The notes under the pieces were generated by a model, which saw nothing but the letters and a program-made list of their open reading frames with translations, did no database searches and was not told where the DNA came from. From an uncultured Kiritimatiellota bacterium (lineage in GTDB: Bacteria; Verrucomicrobiota; Kiritimatiellia; RFP12; UBA1067): a stretch of DNA of 57,127 nt. The DNA lies in assembly GCA_934654805.1 (NCBI GenBank), contig CAKUGW010000003.1:1-57127 (forward strand). Direction: 5' to 3'. The position numbers were made by a program, and so were the translations under genes. Shown here in pieces: positions 49,869 to 57,127 of this stretch (its first letter is position 1; the number at the start of each line of letters is the position of its first letter).

Positions 49869-50912
49869 TTACGCTTTCTGCGACTTGAGGGACCTCTTGA
49901 GCAGCGCCAGCAGCGTCTTGCGCTCGTCCACCGAAAACGCGCCGATGCGCTCCTCCCACTCGCGCTCGAACGCGGTCTTCTCGCCGCCGAGGGCGAGGAA
50001 GTGCGCCTTCAGCGTCTTCTTCGTCGCGTCAAGGTACTGGCGCACTTCGGGATTGAGCTCGTCCATCACGAGCGCGTTCTCGGCCGCGAGCGCCGGAAAG
50101 CGCGGCGAGACGAGGTAGGCCGTGAAGCTGAGGCCCGCGCCCGAGCGGACGCCCGCCGACTGCTCATGGAGCTGGAAGCCGTCCGGCCCCGCGAAGACGA
50201 GACGGCCCGAACCGACGAACTTGCGCTTCCACTCGATGACCTCCAGCTTCGCCTCCGCCCCGCCCGGCAGCGCGAGCCGATAGTCGGTCACCTGCTTCTG
50301 CACGATGACAGGCGTCACGGGCAGGCCGTTGAAGTAGATCCGCACGTCCGGGTAGCTCTTCAGGTAGAGCGCGAACTTCGCCGCGAGGCTCTGCACGGTC
50401 TCGCCCGCGTCCAGCAGCGAATCGACCGTCGCGCGCACGTTCGTGACGTAGACCTCGGTGCCCGTCGCGAAACCCGCCGGCGCATCCTCGAGCGCGAAGA
50501 CGCCGGGACGCTCCGCCGTGCCGGAGAGCCTGTAGGACAGGAGCCGGTCTCCCGCGCGCATCGTCGTGCGCCACTCGACATCCGTGCCGAGCGCGAAAGC
50601 CTTGAAGCGCCCGCGCCCGTGGCGGCCGTGCAGGCGGCGGCCCGCCGTCGCCGTGCCCTTTCCCGTGCGCTTCCAGCTGCCGCCGAGGTTGCCGAAGGTC
50701 TGGTCGGCGCGGATGACGTCAATGCCCGTGCCGTCGTCCGAAATGCGCACGGCCTCGACCGCGCCGAGCGGATTCGTGACGAGGTCGACCTTGACCTCCT
50801 TTGCGTCCGCGTCCAGCGCGTTCCAGACGAGTTCCTCGACGGCCGCGAGCGGCGTCCCCTTGAAAAGCGAGGCGATGTGATCGGCCTGCGCCTGAACGTA
50901 GATCTGTTTCAT
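49869..50912 (-). CDS. GHKL-family ATP-binding protein of unknown role
   Basis: A 347-aa protein with the Bergerat ATP-binding fold: N box VEELVWNALDADAKEV (about 25-40), G1 ISDDGTGIDV, and a HGRHGRGRFKAFALG lid that resembles the MutL/Hsp90/Morc class. The remaining 200 residues are beta-rich and then helical without a recognised domain. Larger proteins with this N-terminal half occur in anti-phage and DNA-repair contexts, but no partner nuclease is present here. It is 26 bp downstream of xseB in the same direction. The function is open. Confidence 0.6.
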   Translation of the reverse strand: MKQIYVQAQADHIASLFKGTPLAAVEELVWNALDADAKEVKVDLVTNPLGAVEAVRISDDGTGIDVIRADQTFGNLGGSWKRTGKGTATAGRRLHGRHGRGRFKAFALGTDVEWRTTMRAGDRLLSYRLSGTAERPGVFALEDAPAGFATGTEVYVTNVRATVDSLLDAGETVQSLAAKFALYLKSYPDVRIYFNGLPVTPVIVQKQVTDYRLALPGGAEAKLEVIEWKRKFVGSGRLVFAGPDGFQLHEQSAGVRSGAGLSFTAYLVSPRFPALAAENALVMDELNPEVRQYLDATKKTLKAHFLALGGEKTAFEREWEERIGAFSVDERKTLLALLKRSLKSQKA

Positions 50913-50938
50913 CGAAATGGCTCGGAAGGTTTGGGCGA

Positions 50939-51139
50939 TCAGGTTTCGAGCGGAACGGGCGTGCCGGCCTTCGTGACCTTTTCGATGCGCTGGCGGATGG
51001 ACTCCAGGTCTTTCTGGCACGTCGCCACAAGCGCACGGCCCTCTTCGAACGCCTTGATCATGTCGTCGAGATTGAGCGTGCCGGACTCCATCCGGGCCAC
51101 GAGCCCCTCGAGTTTCTTGAGGTTGTCTTCGAACTTCAT
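50939..51139 (-). CDS. xseB: Exonuclease VII small subunit
   Basis: Small subunit of the single-strand exonuclease. The 66-aa frame FEDNLKKLEGLVARMESGTL followed by NLDDMIKAFEEGRAL is the XseB signature. xseA is not adjacent. The -10 box ends 6 nt before the ATG, so the predicted transcription start is the A of the ATG: the clearest leaderless start of the window. Confidence 0.92.
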   Translation of the reverse strand: MKFEDNLKKLEGLVARMESGTLNLDDMIKAFEEGRALVATCQKDLESIRQRIEKVTKAGTPVPLET

Positions 51140-51145
51140 GCGCGT

Positions 51146-51154
51146 ATTATACCA
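51146..51154 (-). promoter_or_regulatory. xseB promoter, leaderless
   Basis: TGGTATAAT on the minus strand followed by ACGCGC and then ATG. Confidence 0.8.
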
Positions 51155-51206
51155 AAGTCGCCACGCGCCCGCCGTCCGCTGCGGCTCTGCGCGACGGCAG
51201 CCCGCG

Positions 51207-51713
51207 TCAGATGCAGTAGTCGAGCGCCCGAGCGGCGTTGGGGTCTCGGCGCAGGATCGACGCGAGCGTGACCTTCGCCAGCGTGGCCGCAAAGGAGGCG
51301 TTGACGTCCGCCCACACGCGCCACGCGAGGCACGTCGCCTGACGCGGACACGCCGCGCCGGGCGCAAGGCAGTCGAGGATGGCCAGAGGCCCCTGCACGG
51401 CCTCCACGACGTCCAGCAGCCGGATGTCGTCCGGGCTCATCGCGAGCTGGAAGCCGCCGACGTTGCCGCGCACGCTGCGCAGCATGCCCCTCTCGCGGAG
51501 CGTCACGACGATGCGCGAGAGGAACTTCTCGGAAATCTGCTGCGCCTTGGCGATCGCCGCGCCCGTGCGGGGCGTCTCCGACGACGCATGCGTCGCCACG
51601 TCCAGCAGGATCCGCAGCGCATAGCGCGCCTTGGCGGACACCTTCAGGGCCTTTTGCGCGCACGCGGCGGACGGGCTCTTCTCGGATCGGTCAGGCATGT
51701 CAGATGGAGGCAT
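51207..51713 (-). CDS. Rrf2-family transcriptional regulator (IscR/NsrR-like)
   Basis: A 168-aa winged-helix regulator. An N-terminal tail of about 25 residues precedes the core VSAKARYALRILLDVATHAS. The recognition helix ISEKFLSRIVVTLRERGMLRS and the RGNVGGFQLAMSPDDIRLLD wing are typical. Three cysteines near residues 115-130 (DCLAPGAACPRQATC) match the Fe-S ligand spacing of IscR/NsrR, so it probably senses iron-sulphur status, oxygen or NO. It starts 4 nt after the parE stop and is probably cotranscribed with it. No isc/suf operon is nearby. Confidence 0.88.
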   Translation of the reverse strand: MPPSDMPDRSEKSPSAACAQKALKVSAKARYALRILLDVATHASSETPRTGAAIAKAQQISEKFLSRIVVTLRERGMLRSVRGNVGGFQLAMSPDDIRLLDVVEAVQGPLAILDCLAPGAACPRQATCLAWRVWADVNASFAATLAKVTLASILRRDPNAARALDYCI

Positions 51714-51717
51714 TCGC

Positions 51718-53562
51718 TCAGAACTCCGCCGCGTCGCAGACGAGCGAGTCCATGATGTAGCCCTTGCGCTCGGGCGTGTTGCCGCCCATGTAGAACTTGA
51801 TCGTCTTCTCGACGTCCTGGTCGTCCGCGCAGGTGACGGGCGTCAGCCGCATGTCCGGGCCGATGAAGTCCTTGAACTCCTCCGCGTTCAGCTCGCCGAG
51901 GCCCTTGAAGCGCGTGATCTCGCAGCCGCGCCCGCACTTCCTGATCGCCGCCTCGCGTTCCGCGTCCGAGAAGCAGTAGTGCTGCTCCTTCTTGTTGCGC
52001 ACGCGGAAGAGCGGCGTCTCGAGGATGAACACGCGGCCGTCCGCGACGAGCTGGCGGTAGAAGCGCATGAAGAACGTCGTCAGCAGCATGCGGATGTGCA
52101 GGCCGTCCACGTCGGCGTCGGTCGCGAAGATGATCTTGCCGTAGCGCAGGTGGTCGAGCGTGTCCTCGATGTCGAGCGTCTTGATGAGGTTGAAGAACTC
52201 CACGTTCTCGTAGAGGACGCTCTTGCCGACGCCGAAGGTGTTGAGCGGCTTGCCGCGCAGGAAGAAGACGGCCTGGTTCATGGCGTTGCGCGCGTTGCCG
52301 AGCGTGCCGCCGGCGGACAGTCCCTCCGTGAGGAAGATCATCGTGTCGGCGCCCTCCGGCTGGCCCGTCTTCCTGTCCACCTTGTCGAGCCGCAGGTGGT
52401 GCTTGCAGTCCTTCAGCTGCGGCACGCGCACCGAGACGGCCTGCGCGTGCTCGCGCGCCTTCTTCTTGATCGTGTTGAGCTGGCTGCGGATCTTCCCCGT
52501 CTCCTCGATCTTCGCGAGGAGCTTCTCCGTCTCGGCCGGCGCGCGGTGCAGCTCGGCCTCGATCGCCTTCTTCATCTCGGCGACGAGGTCGGCGCGGATG
52601 TCGTTCATCACGAACTTGATCTTCGTCTGGCCCTCGAACACCGGGTTCATGATGCGGATCGAGACCGCGCCGATGAGCCCGTCGCGGATGTCGTCGCCGT
52701 CGAACCTCTTCTTCGCGTCGTAGTCGTTGAGGGCTTTCGTCAGCGCCTCCTTGAACGCCGTGAGGTGCGTGCCGCCGTCCGTCGTGTACTGGCCGTTCAC
52801 GAACGAGTGGTACTCCTCGCCGAAGCGGTTGGTGTGCGTGAAGATGATCTCCAGGCTCTTCGTCTTCACGTGGAACGGCGTGTAGAGCTTCTCGAACTGG
52901 ACCTCGTCCGCAATGAGGTCGGCGAGACCGTGCTCGGAGCAGATGGACTGGCCGTTCAGGACGATCGTGAGGCCCGCGTTCACGTAGCAGTACATCTTCA
53001 TGCGCCGCAGGACGTGCTCCTCGCGCACCTTGAAGTGCTTGAGCACCTTCACGTCGGGCCTGTAGCGGATGAACGTGCCGTCGCGCTCCGGCGTCTTCTG
53101 CCTGCCGCGCTTCTGGGACTTCAGCCGCCCCTCCTCGAAGTACGCCTCGGAGAACTCGCCCTCGCGGAAGGACCGCACCTCGAAGAACTCGGAGAGCGCG
53201 TTCACGGCCTTCGTGCCGACGCCGTTCATGCCGGCGGAGAACTGGAAGCTGTCGGAGTCGAACTTGCCGCCCGTGTTCATCTGCGAGACGCAGTCGACGA
53301 CCTTGCCGAGCGGGATGCCGCGCCCATAGTCGCGCACCGAGACCTCGCCCGTGTCGTAGTTGACGGTGACGTCGATCCGCTTGCCGCACCCCATGACGAA
53401 CTCGTCGATCGAGTTGTCGATCACCTCCTTCATCAGGATGTAGATGCAGTCGTGGTACATCGCGCCCGTGCCGGGCTCGCCGACGTACATGCCGGGACGC
53501 ATGCGGATGTGCGTCACCGGATCCAGCGTCTTGATGCTGGTGTCTCCGTAGTCCTTTGCCAT
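51718..53562 (-). CDS. parE: Topoisomerase IV subunit B (ParE-like)
   Basis: ATPase subunit of a type IIA topoisomerase. The 614-aa frame has the GHKL site (KEVIDNSIDEFVMG, RDYGRGIPLG, MNGVGTKAVNAL), the transducer QTK-like region (FEGQTKIKF) and the TOPRIM domain with TEGLSAGGTLGNARN and ATDADVDGLHIRMLL. The EGLSA form and RGKPLNTFGV resemble Bacteroidetes/PVC ParE rather than GyrB (EGDSAGGSAKQGR). No parC follows. The ATG lies 10 nt after the -10 box, so it is probably leaderless. Confidence 0.9.
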   Translation of the reverse strand: MAKDYGDTSIKTLDPVTHIRMRPGMYVGEPGTGAMYHDCIYILMKEVIDNSIDEFVMGCGKRIDVTVNYDTGEVSVRDYGRGIPLGKVVDCVSQMNTGGKFDSDSFQFSAGMNGVGTKAVNALSEFFEVRSFREGEFSEAYFEEGRLKSQKRGRQKTPERDGTFIRYRPDVKVLKHFKVREEHVLRRMKMYCYVNAGLTIVLNGQSICSEHGLADLIADEVQFEKLYTPFHVKTKSLEIIFTHTNRFGEEYHSFVNGQYTTDGGTHLTAFKEALTKALNDYDAKKRFDGDDIRDGLIGAVSIRIMNPVFEGQTKIKFVMNDIRADLVAEMKKAIEAELHRAPAETEKLLAKIEETGKIRSQLNTIKKKAREHAQAVSVRVPQLKDCKHHLRLDKVDRKTGQPEGADTMIFLTEGLSAGGTLGNARNAMNQAVFFLRGKPLNTFGVGKSVLYENVEFFNLIKTLDIEDTLDHLRYGKIIFATDADVDGLHIRMLLTTFFMRFYRQLVADGRVFILETPLFRVRNKKEQHYCFSDAEREAAIRKCGRGCEITRFKGLGELNAEEFKDFIGPDMRLTPVTCADDQDVEKTIKFYMGGNTPERKGYIMDSLVCDAAEF

Positions 53563-53572
53563 AGGGCGGCGT

Positions 53573-53581
53573 ATTATACCA
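53573..53581 (-). promoter_or_regulatory. parE promoter
   Basis: TGGTATAAT on the minus strand, preceded by TTTT and followed by ACGCC, 10 nt from the parE ATG. Confidence 0.78.
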
Positions 53582-53596
53582 AAAATGCGCGCCGCC

Positions 53597-54406
53597 TCAG
53601 CGGCCGGACGCCGCCGGGGCCTTCCGCTGCGCGAAGAGCCAGTCCAGGGCCTCCTGCGAGGCGTACGCCGGCCGCCACACGTCATGCCCGCAGCCGGGGA
53701 CCTCGGTGTAGCGCACCTTGCCGTCGACCGCCCAGAGGGCGCTCACCATCTCGCGCGAGCGCACCGGCGGCACCACGCCGTCCGCATCGCCGTGCCACGC
53801 CCAGATCGGCACGTCGCGGATCTTCCACGCCAGGTGCGTGTCGCCGCCGCCGCAGACCGGCATGGCCGCCGCGAAGAGCTCGGGGCGGCGCTGCACGGCG
53901 TCCCACGTGCCGTAGCCGCCCATCGAGACGCCCGTCGCGTAGATGCGCGCCGGATCGACCGGACGCTCGGCCCGCGTCCGGTCCAGCAGCTCCAGCGCGA
54001 GCGCCATCGGCTCGGACGGCTGCGCCGGCATGCGGTGCGCGACGTTCGACCACGGCGTCTCGACCCACTGGCGGCCGTCCGGCACCTGCCCGGCGATGAA
54101 GTAGCCCTCGATGCCGCGCGCGCGCATGTGGCGGAGAAGCGGCTCCGCGCCCCAGACGAGCTGGCTCACGTTGTCCGTGCCGCGCTCGCCGGCGCCGTGG
54201 AAGAGGATGACGAGCGGATACGTCTTGCCCGGCTCGACCTTCGCCGGCTCGGCCCAGCGGTAGAGGAAGACCTTGCCCGCCGCGTTCGTGTAGGCGCGCG
54301 GCTCCGTCCAGCCGGCCGCCGTCTGGAGGGGCGTGGGCGCCGCCGACGCCCCGGCGAGCGCGAGGCCTGCGACGGCAAGAACGGACACCTTCGTCATCTT
54401 CGTCAT
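53597..54406 (-). CDS. Secreted alpha/beta-hydrolase esterase (LpqC/feruloyl-esterase-like)
   Basis: A 269-aa secreted serine esterase. Signal peptide about 1-22 (SVLAVAGLALAGASA). The oxyanion segment LVILFHGAGERGTDN, nucleophile elbow GVSMGGYG, the acid in WHGDADGVVPPVRSREM and the catalytic His in VPGCGHDVW complete the triad. This matches carbohydrate-esterase family 1-like phospholipase/esterase proteins that often act on plant cell-wall esters. Its ATG overlaps the end of a frame (…LRDLKKESEK then TGA) that belonged to an upstream gene, suggesting an older operon lost its 5' part. Confidence 0.88.
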   Translation of the reverse strand: MTKMTKVSVLAVAGLALAGASAAPTPLQTAAGWTEPRAYTNAAGKVFLYRWAEPAKVEPGKTYPLVILFHGAGERGTDNVSQLVWGAEPLLRHMRARGIEGYFIAGQVPDGRQWVETPWSNVAHRMPAQPSEPMALALELLDRTRAERPVDPARIYATGVSMGGYGTWDAVQRRPELFAAAMPVCGGGDTHLAWKIRDVPIWAWHGDADGVVPPVRSREMVSALWAVDGKVRYTEVPGCGHDVWRPAYASQEALDWLFAQRKAPAASGR

Positions 54407-54422
54407 TTCTCGGACTCCTTCT

Positions 54423-54806
54423 TCAGATCGCGCAGTACGCTTCCCAGCCCTTGCGCACCGGCGGGGCCAGCAGCACGCCGGCCGTCACCGCGTCAAAGCC
54501 ATCCGCCATCCGGTCGAACATCTCCCGGAAGTCGTGGAACCGCGCCGCCGCCGGGAACTTTCCGAGGCTCTCCTGCGTGTGCTTCGCGCCCAGGTCGACG
54601 TCGCAGAGCGCGACGATGTCGCAAAGCCCCGTCTCGGCAAACGCGCGGACGTCGTTTCCGCCCATGCCGCCGATGCCGCAGCACGCCAGGCGCACCTTCG
54701 AGTTTGCGCGGTACGCCTTCGCCGAAAAGCAGCCGGGCAGCAGCGGGAACGCCCCCGCCGCCAGCGCCGACTTCAGGAATGACCTTCTGCCGATTTTCTT
54801 CTTCAT
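54423..54806 (-). pseudogene. Truncated Gfo/Idh/MocA-family oxidoreductase (N-terminal part only)
   Basis: Has a promoter, a good ribosome site (AAAGGAGT) and an intact N-terminus: a twin-arginine-like signal (GRRSFLKSALAAGAFPLLPG) and the nucleotide-binding start (VRLACCGIGGMGGNDVRAFAE, then VALCDVDL). The family protein is about 430 aa, but here the coding signal stops near residue 107 (RMADGFDAVT). The final about 20 residues are unrelated, and another frame (GLGSVLRDLKKESEK) takes over into the esterase start. The catalytic EKP region is absent, so it cannot be a working dehydrogenase. Confidence 0.75.
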
Positions 54807-54858
54807 TGTCCGTTTGACTCCTTTGAGACCGTTCTTGGAGGCTGGCTGGTTTCGCGTG

Positions 54859-54867
54859 ATTATACCA
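54859..54867 (-). promoter_or_regulatory. Promoter ahead of the truncated oxidoreductase and esterase
   Basis: TGGTATAAT on the minus strand followed by CACGCG; 52 nt to the ATG at 54806. Confidence 0.65.
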
Positions 54868-54901
54868 TGAACGCCGACTGTCGCGCAACCGGCCAGGCCC
54901 G

Positions 54902-55081
54902 TCACTTGAGTTCCCGTTCGACTCGCGCGGCCTCGGCCTTGAGCTGGCCGAGCTTCCACTCGAGCGTGTCGCGCGCGACGACGCGGCCCATCATCGGCTC
55001 CCAGCCGACCGTCTCGTCGACGTCCACCCAGTCGAAGCAGCTCCGCACGTTCGCCTCCTCGTCCTTCAGGATGGCCAGCAT
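54902..55081 (-). pseudogene. C-terminal fragment resembling DUF4838/glycosidase-type proteins
   Basis: A 59-codon frame starting ATG 55081. The segment VDVDETVGWEPMMGR followed by DTLEWKLGQLKAEA resembles the end of large DUF4838-type or related glycosidase proteins (motif like GWEPSMEY then LRWKLRQL). The rest of such a gene is missing. A purine-rich site happens to precede the ATG, so a small protein could still be made. Family recognition is from memory of the motif and is tentative. Confidence 0.4.
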
Positions 55082-55089
55082 CTCTCCCT

Positions 55090-55202
55090 TCCGCCGGCTC
55101 TTCGATCATCGCCGGCTTCGCGCCGATCGCCAGCAGCACATTGGCCGTGAAGTTCGCCGCCACCGTATTGGTGAGGCACAGGGCAAACGGATCTGATTTC
55201 AT
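55090..55202 (-). pseudogene. thiM: N-terminal fragment of hydroxyethylthiazole kinase (ThiM)
   Basis: Starts with an AAGGAGAG ribosome site and ATG 55202 right after metY. The first about 35 residues (FALCLTNTVAANFTANVLLA, then IGAKPAMIEEP) match the ThiM N-terminus, which binds thiazole. The remaining about 230 residues of the kinase are missing; the sequence passes into the DUF4838-like fragment in another frame near 55090. Not functional as a kinase. Confidence 0.65.
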
Positions 55203-55226
55203 TTGAGTTTCTCTCCTTCGTCTGAC

Positions 55227-56510
55227 TTACGCCTGCGCGAGCGCCTGTTCGAGGTCGGCGAGGATGTCGTCGATGTGCTCGATGCCGATCGAGAGGCGGA
55301 TGAGCTCCGGGGGAAGGCCCGCCGCGACCTGCTCCTCCTCCGAAAGCTGCGAGTGCGTCGAGGACGCCGGATGGATCACGAGCGAACGCGCGTCACCGAC
55401 GTTCGCGAGCTGCGTGAAGAGCTTGAGGCCGTCCGCGACCTTGACGCCCGCCGCCGCGCCGCCCTTGATGCCGAAGACGACCATGCCGCCCTGCCCGTTC
55501 GGCAGGTACTTCTGGGCTAGTTCGTAGCTCGGATCGTCCGCGAGGCCCGGATAGCGCACCCATGCCACCTTCGGGTGGGCCTTCAGGTACTTCGCGACCG
55601 CGAGCGCGTTCTCGCTGTGGCGCGCGATGCGGAGCGGCAGCGACTCCACGCCCTGCAGGAAGATCCAGTTCGCGTCCGGCGAGAGCGTGGGGCCCTGGTT
55701 GCGCAGGGCGACCGTGCGCAGGCGCGTGATGAACGCGAGCGGGCCGATCGCCTCGCCCCACTTGATGCCGTGGTAGCCGGTGTCTGGCTCGACGTAGAAC
55801 GGATTGCCCTTCTGCGTCCAGTCGAACTTCCCCGCGTCGATCGCCACGCCGCCGATGCCCGCGCCGTGTCCGCCGATCCACTTCGAGAGCGAGTGGATGA
55901 CGACATCCGCGCCCCACTGGATCGGGTGTTCGAGGATCGGCGTCGAGAACGTCGCGTCCACGACGAGCGGCAGGCCGTGCCGGTGGGCGACCTCGGCGTA
56001 CTTCTCGATGTCGGCGACGCCGAGCGCCGGGTTGCCGATCGTCTCGACGTAGACGAAGCGCGTCTTCTCGTTGATCGCCGCCTCGACGGCCGCGAAGTCG
56101 TTGAGGTGCGTCCACTTCACGTGGATGTTGTTCGACTGCGGCAGGATCGTGTTGAATTGCACGTAGGTGCCGCCGTAGACGTTGTCCGCCGAGACGAACT
56201 CCGACCCCGTCTCCGCGATGTTCGTGACCGTGAAGTAGATGGCCGCCGTACCGGACGAGAGCGTCAGCGCAGCCGCGCCGCCCTCCAGCGCCGCGAGGCG
56301 CTTCTCGAGGACGTCCTCCGTCGGGTTCATGAGGCGGGCGTAGATGTTCGCCGCCTTCTTGAGGGCGAAGCGGTCCGCGCCGTCCTGCGCGCTCTTGAAG
56401 TTGTAGGCCGTCGTGCGGTAGACCGGCACGGCGCAGGCGTCCGTCGCCGGGTCGCCGTTCCAGCCGGCGTGGACCGCCAGCGTCTCGGGATGCACGTTCT
56501 GTTCGCTCAT
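55227..56510 (-). CDS. metY: O-acetylhomoserine sulfhydrylase
   Basis: PLP enzyme that makes homocysteine from O-acetylhomoserine and sulfide. The 427-aa frame starts HPETLAVHAGWNGDPATDAC, contains YARLMNPTEDVLEKRLAALE, the PLP Lys in VIHSLSKWIGGHGAGIGG, and ends with RLSIGIEHIDDILADLEQAL. The long insert after the PLP Lys (FDWTQKGNPFYVEPDTGYHG) is diagnostic of the MetY branch rather than MetB/MetC. Start ATG 56510 has a GGAGGAAGTG site. A short CTACC/GGTAG hairpin lies in the 44-nt leader; no known riboswitch is recognised. Confidence 0.96.
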   Translation of the reverse strand: MSEQNVHPETLAVHAGWNGDPATDACAVPVYRTTAYNFKSAQDGADRFALKKAANIYARLMNPTEDVLEKRLAALEGGAAALTLSSGTAAIYFTVTNIAETGSEFVSADNVYGGTYVQFNTILPQSNNIHVKWTHLNDFAAVEAAINEKTRFVYVETIGNPALGVADIEKYAEVAHRHGLPLVVDATFSTPILEHPIQWGADVVIHSLSKWIGGHGAGIGGVAIDAGKFDWTQKGNPFYVEPDTGYHGIKWGEAIGPLAFITRLRTVALRNQGPTLSPDANWIFLQGVESLPLRIARHSENALAVAKYLKAHPKVAWVRYPGLADDPSYELAQKYLPNGQGGMVVFGIKGGAAAGVKVADGLKLFTQLANVGDARSLVIHPASSTHSQLSEEEQVAAGLPPELIRLSIGIEHIDDILADLEQALAQA

Positions 56511-56560
56511 TGTCACTTCCTCCTGTTTGAATCTACCTTTGTGGTAGGAAAACGGCGCGT

Positions 56561-56569
56561 AGTATATCA
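56561..56569 (-). promoter_or_regulatory. metY promoter
   Basis: TGATATACT on the minus strand followed by ACGCGCC; 50 nt to the metY ATG. Confidence 0.75.
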
Positions 56570-56719
56570 TAATTCGCGCAGCCATGTCAACCGCGAAGGT
56601 AGTGTTTTTGCGCCAGACCAGCGAGCGTGAATTCCCATCTTCAGGCCATTCGCACGAAACGATTTCTTTCCGATCCGTTTCGCTCAATTAAGCTGGGTGA
56701 TATCTCAATTAAGCCTAAC

Positions 56720-57127
56720 TGTCTCTCTCTGCGCGACAGTCGGTGCGGACGAACGGCGCGCTGCGGGCAGCTCTCTGCGCGACAGTCGGTGTGGACGAAC
56801 GGCGCGCTGCGGGCAGCAGTCCGCTCCGAGGTCTTTCGCGGGCGCCCGCCGACAGGCCATCCCTGAGGTGAACCGGGCGTGCGTCCTTCGCTTCCGCCCT
56901 GAACCACCGAGGTGAACCGGCGCGTCGCCCGGCCCGTCGGCCCGCGAAAGACTCTCCGCGGCTCTGCCCTCCGCTTGCCGCGCCCGCCTTGCCCGCGGCT
57001 TCGCCCGTGCGTTCCCCTTGAAGCGGTCCCGTTCGGAGACGCAGACGCCTCGCGAAGCGGCGGCGCAAGCCGCCCGTGGCCCGCCGGAGCCGACAGTCGC
57101 ACGGGAGGAGCGAAGGGATCGCCTGTC
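56720..57127 (-). repeat. Dispersed repeat, copy 2 (inverted relative to copy 1)
   Basis: 56570-57127 holds no gene I can support. Bases 56960-57127 match 18058-18225 in inverted orientation and may continue past the window edge. A 45-bp tandem pair (CTCTGCGCGACAGTCGGTG and onward) occupies about 56723-56813. Between them lies about 140 bp absent from copy 1, itself containing a GAGGTGAACCGG(G/C) direct repeat (about 56868 and 56910). Confidence 0.8.

Noticed and set aside
51718..53562. gyrB
   Set aside because: TOPRIM motif EGLSAGG and RGKPLN fit the Bacteroidetes/PVC ParE form better; no gyrA or recF neighbour. A GyrB role is not fully excluded.
56511..56560. SAM or other methionine riboswitch in the metY leader
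   Set aside because: The leader is only about 45 nt and forms just one 5-bp hairpin, too short for any known SAM riboswitch class.
56570..57127. Short protein-coding frames in the right-hand end
   Set aside because: They lie wholly in a dispersed, internally repeated sequence, have no ribosome site or promoter, and their composition follows the repeat.

Overview
The window is about 57 kb of GC-rich bacterial chromosome. It is densely coding, with many 4-nt start/stop overlaps. The mix suggests a member of the Verrucomicrobiota/Kiritimatiellota side of the PVC group: a XylR-like AraC regulator with a periplasmic-binding domain, a GspG-like pseudopilin with an N-terminal extension, an anaerobic pyruvate formate-lyase, the [FeFe]-hydrogenase maturase HydG, and a type III secretion system. 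This placement is inferred from gene content, not from a tree. There is no rRNA gene. One tRNA gene is present.

Layout. 1-3200 (minus): a REP-associated tyrosine transposase (RAYT) cut by the window edge, then pflB. 3326-7036 (plus): a shortened division cluster, mraZ-rsmH-ftsL-ftsI, with no mur genes after it. 7087-17741 (plus): a long tightly coupled housekeeping run (lipoprotein, dxs, pncC, a fused thiamine pyrophosphokinase/FolK, LUD protein, GGQ release-factor-like protein, murI, queH, gph-like, SDR, birA, ybeY) ending in a decayed MMPL-exporter/acyltransferase remnant. 18296-22758: a small catabolic module (secreted DapA-like aldolase, SDR, MFS transporter) divergent from its XylR-like regulator. 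22817-27785 (minus): tRNA-Pro-pheS-lepA, an EF-hand membrane protein and a pseudopilin. 27862-29921 (plus): argB-argD. 30000-46519 (minus): a Ysc-type type III secretion locus. 46733-56510 (minus): hydG, nusB-ribD, a GHKL ATPase with xseB, parE-rrf2, a secreted esterase, several truncated gene pieces, and metY. Both 17880-18265 and 56720-57127 hold copies of one dispersed repeat in opposite orientation.

The type III locus runs chaperone-SctC-SctW-chaperone-SctX-like-SctV-SctD-SctE-SctF-SctG-SctI-SctJ-TPR-SctK-like-SctL-SctN-AIM24-like-SctO-SctP-SctQ. This order follows the Yersinia virA/virC/virB order closely, compressed into one unit. It covers secretin, inner rings, needle, inner rod, ATPase complex, export gate SctV, ruler and gatekeeper. 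The export-gate proteins SctR, S, T and U and the translocators are absent here and must lie elsewhere if the machine works. Two features stand out: an AIM24-like gene between sctN and sctO, and a needle-length ruler (SctP) whose middle is built from about fourteen copies of a palindromic micro-repeat (core GGGGACAGGCCCC).

Two genome-wide themes recur. First, promoters share an extended -10 with a fixed discriminator (TGnTATAATACGC or TGnTATACTACGC). In about half of the cases the -10 ends only 6-12 nt before the start codon, which implies leaderless mRNAs. Second, short repeat families have entered reading frames in frame (birA, murI, sctP, sctD, the XylR-like C-terminus and the RAYT C-terminus).
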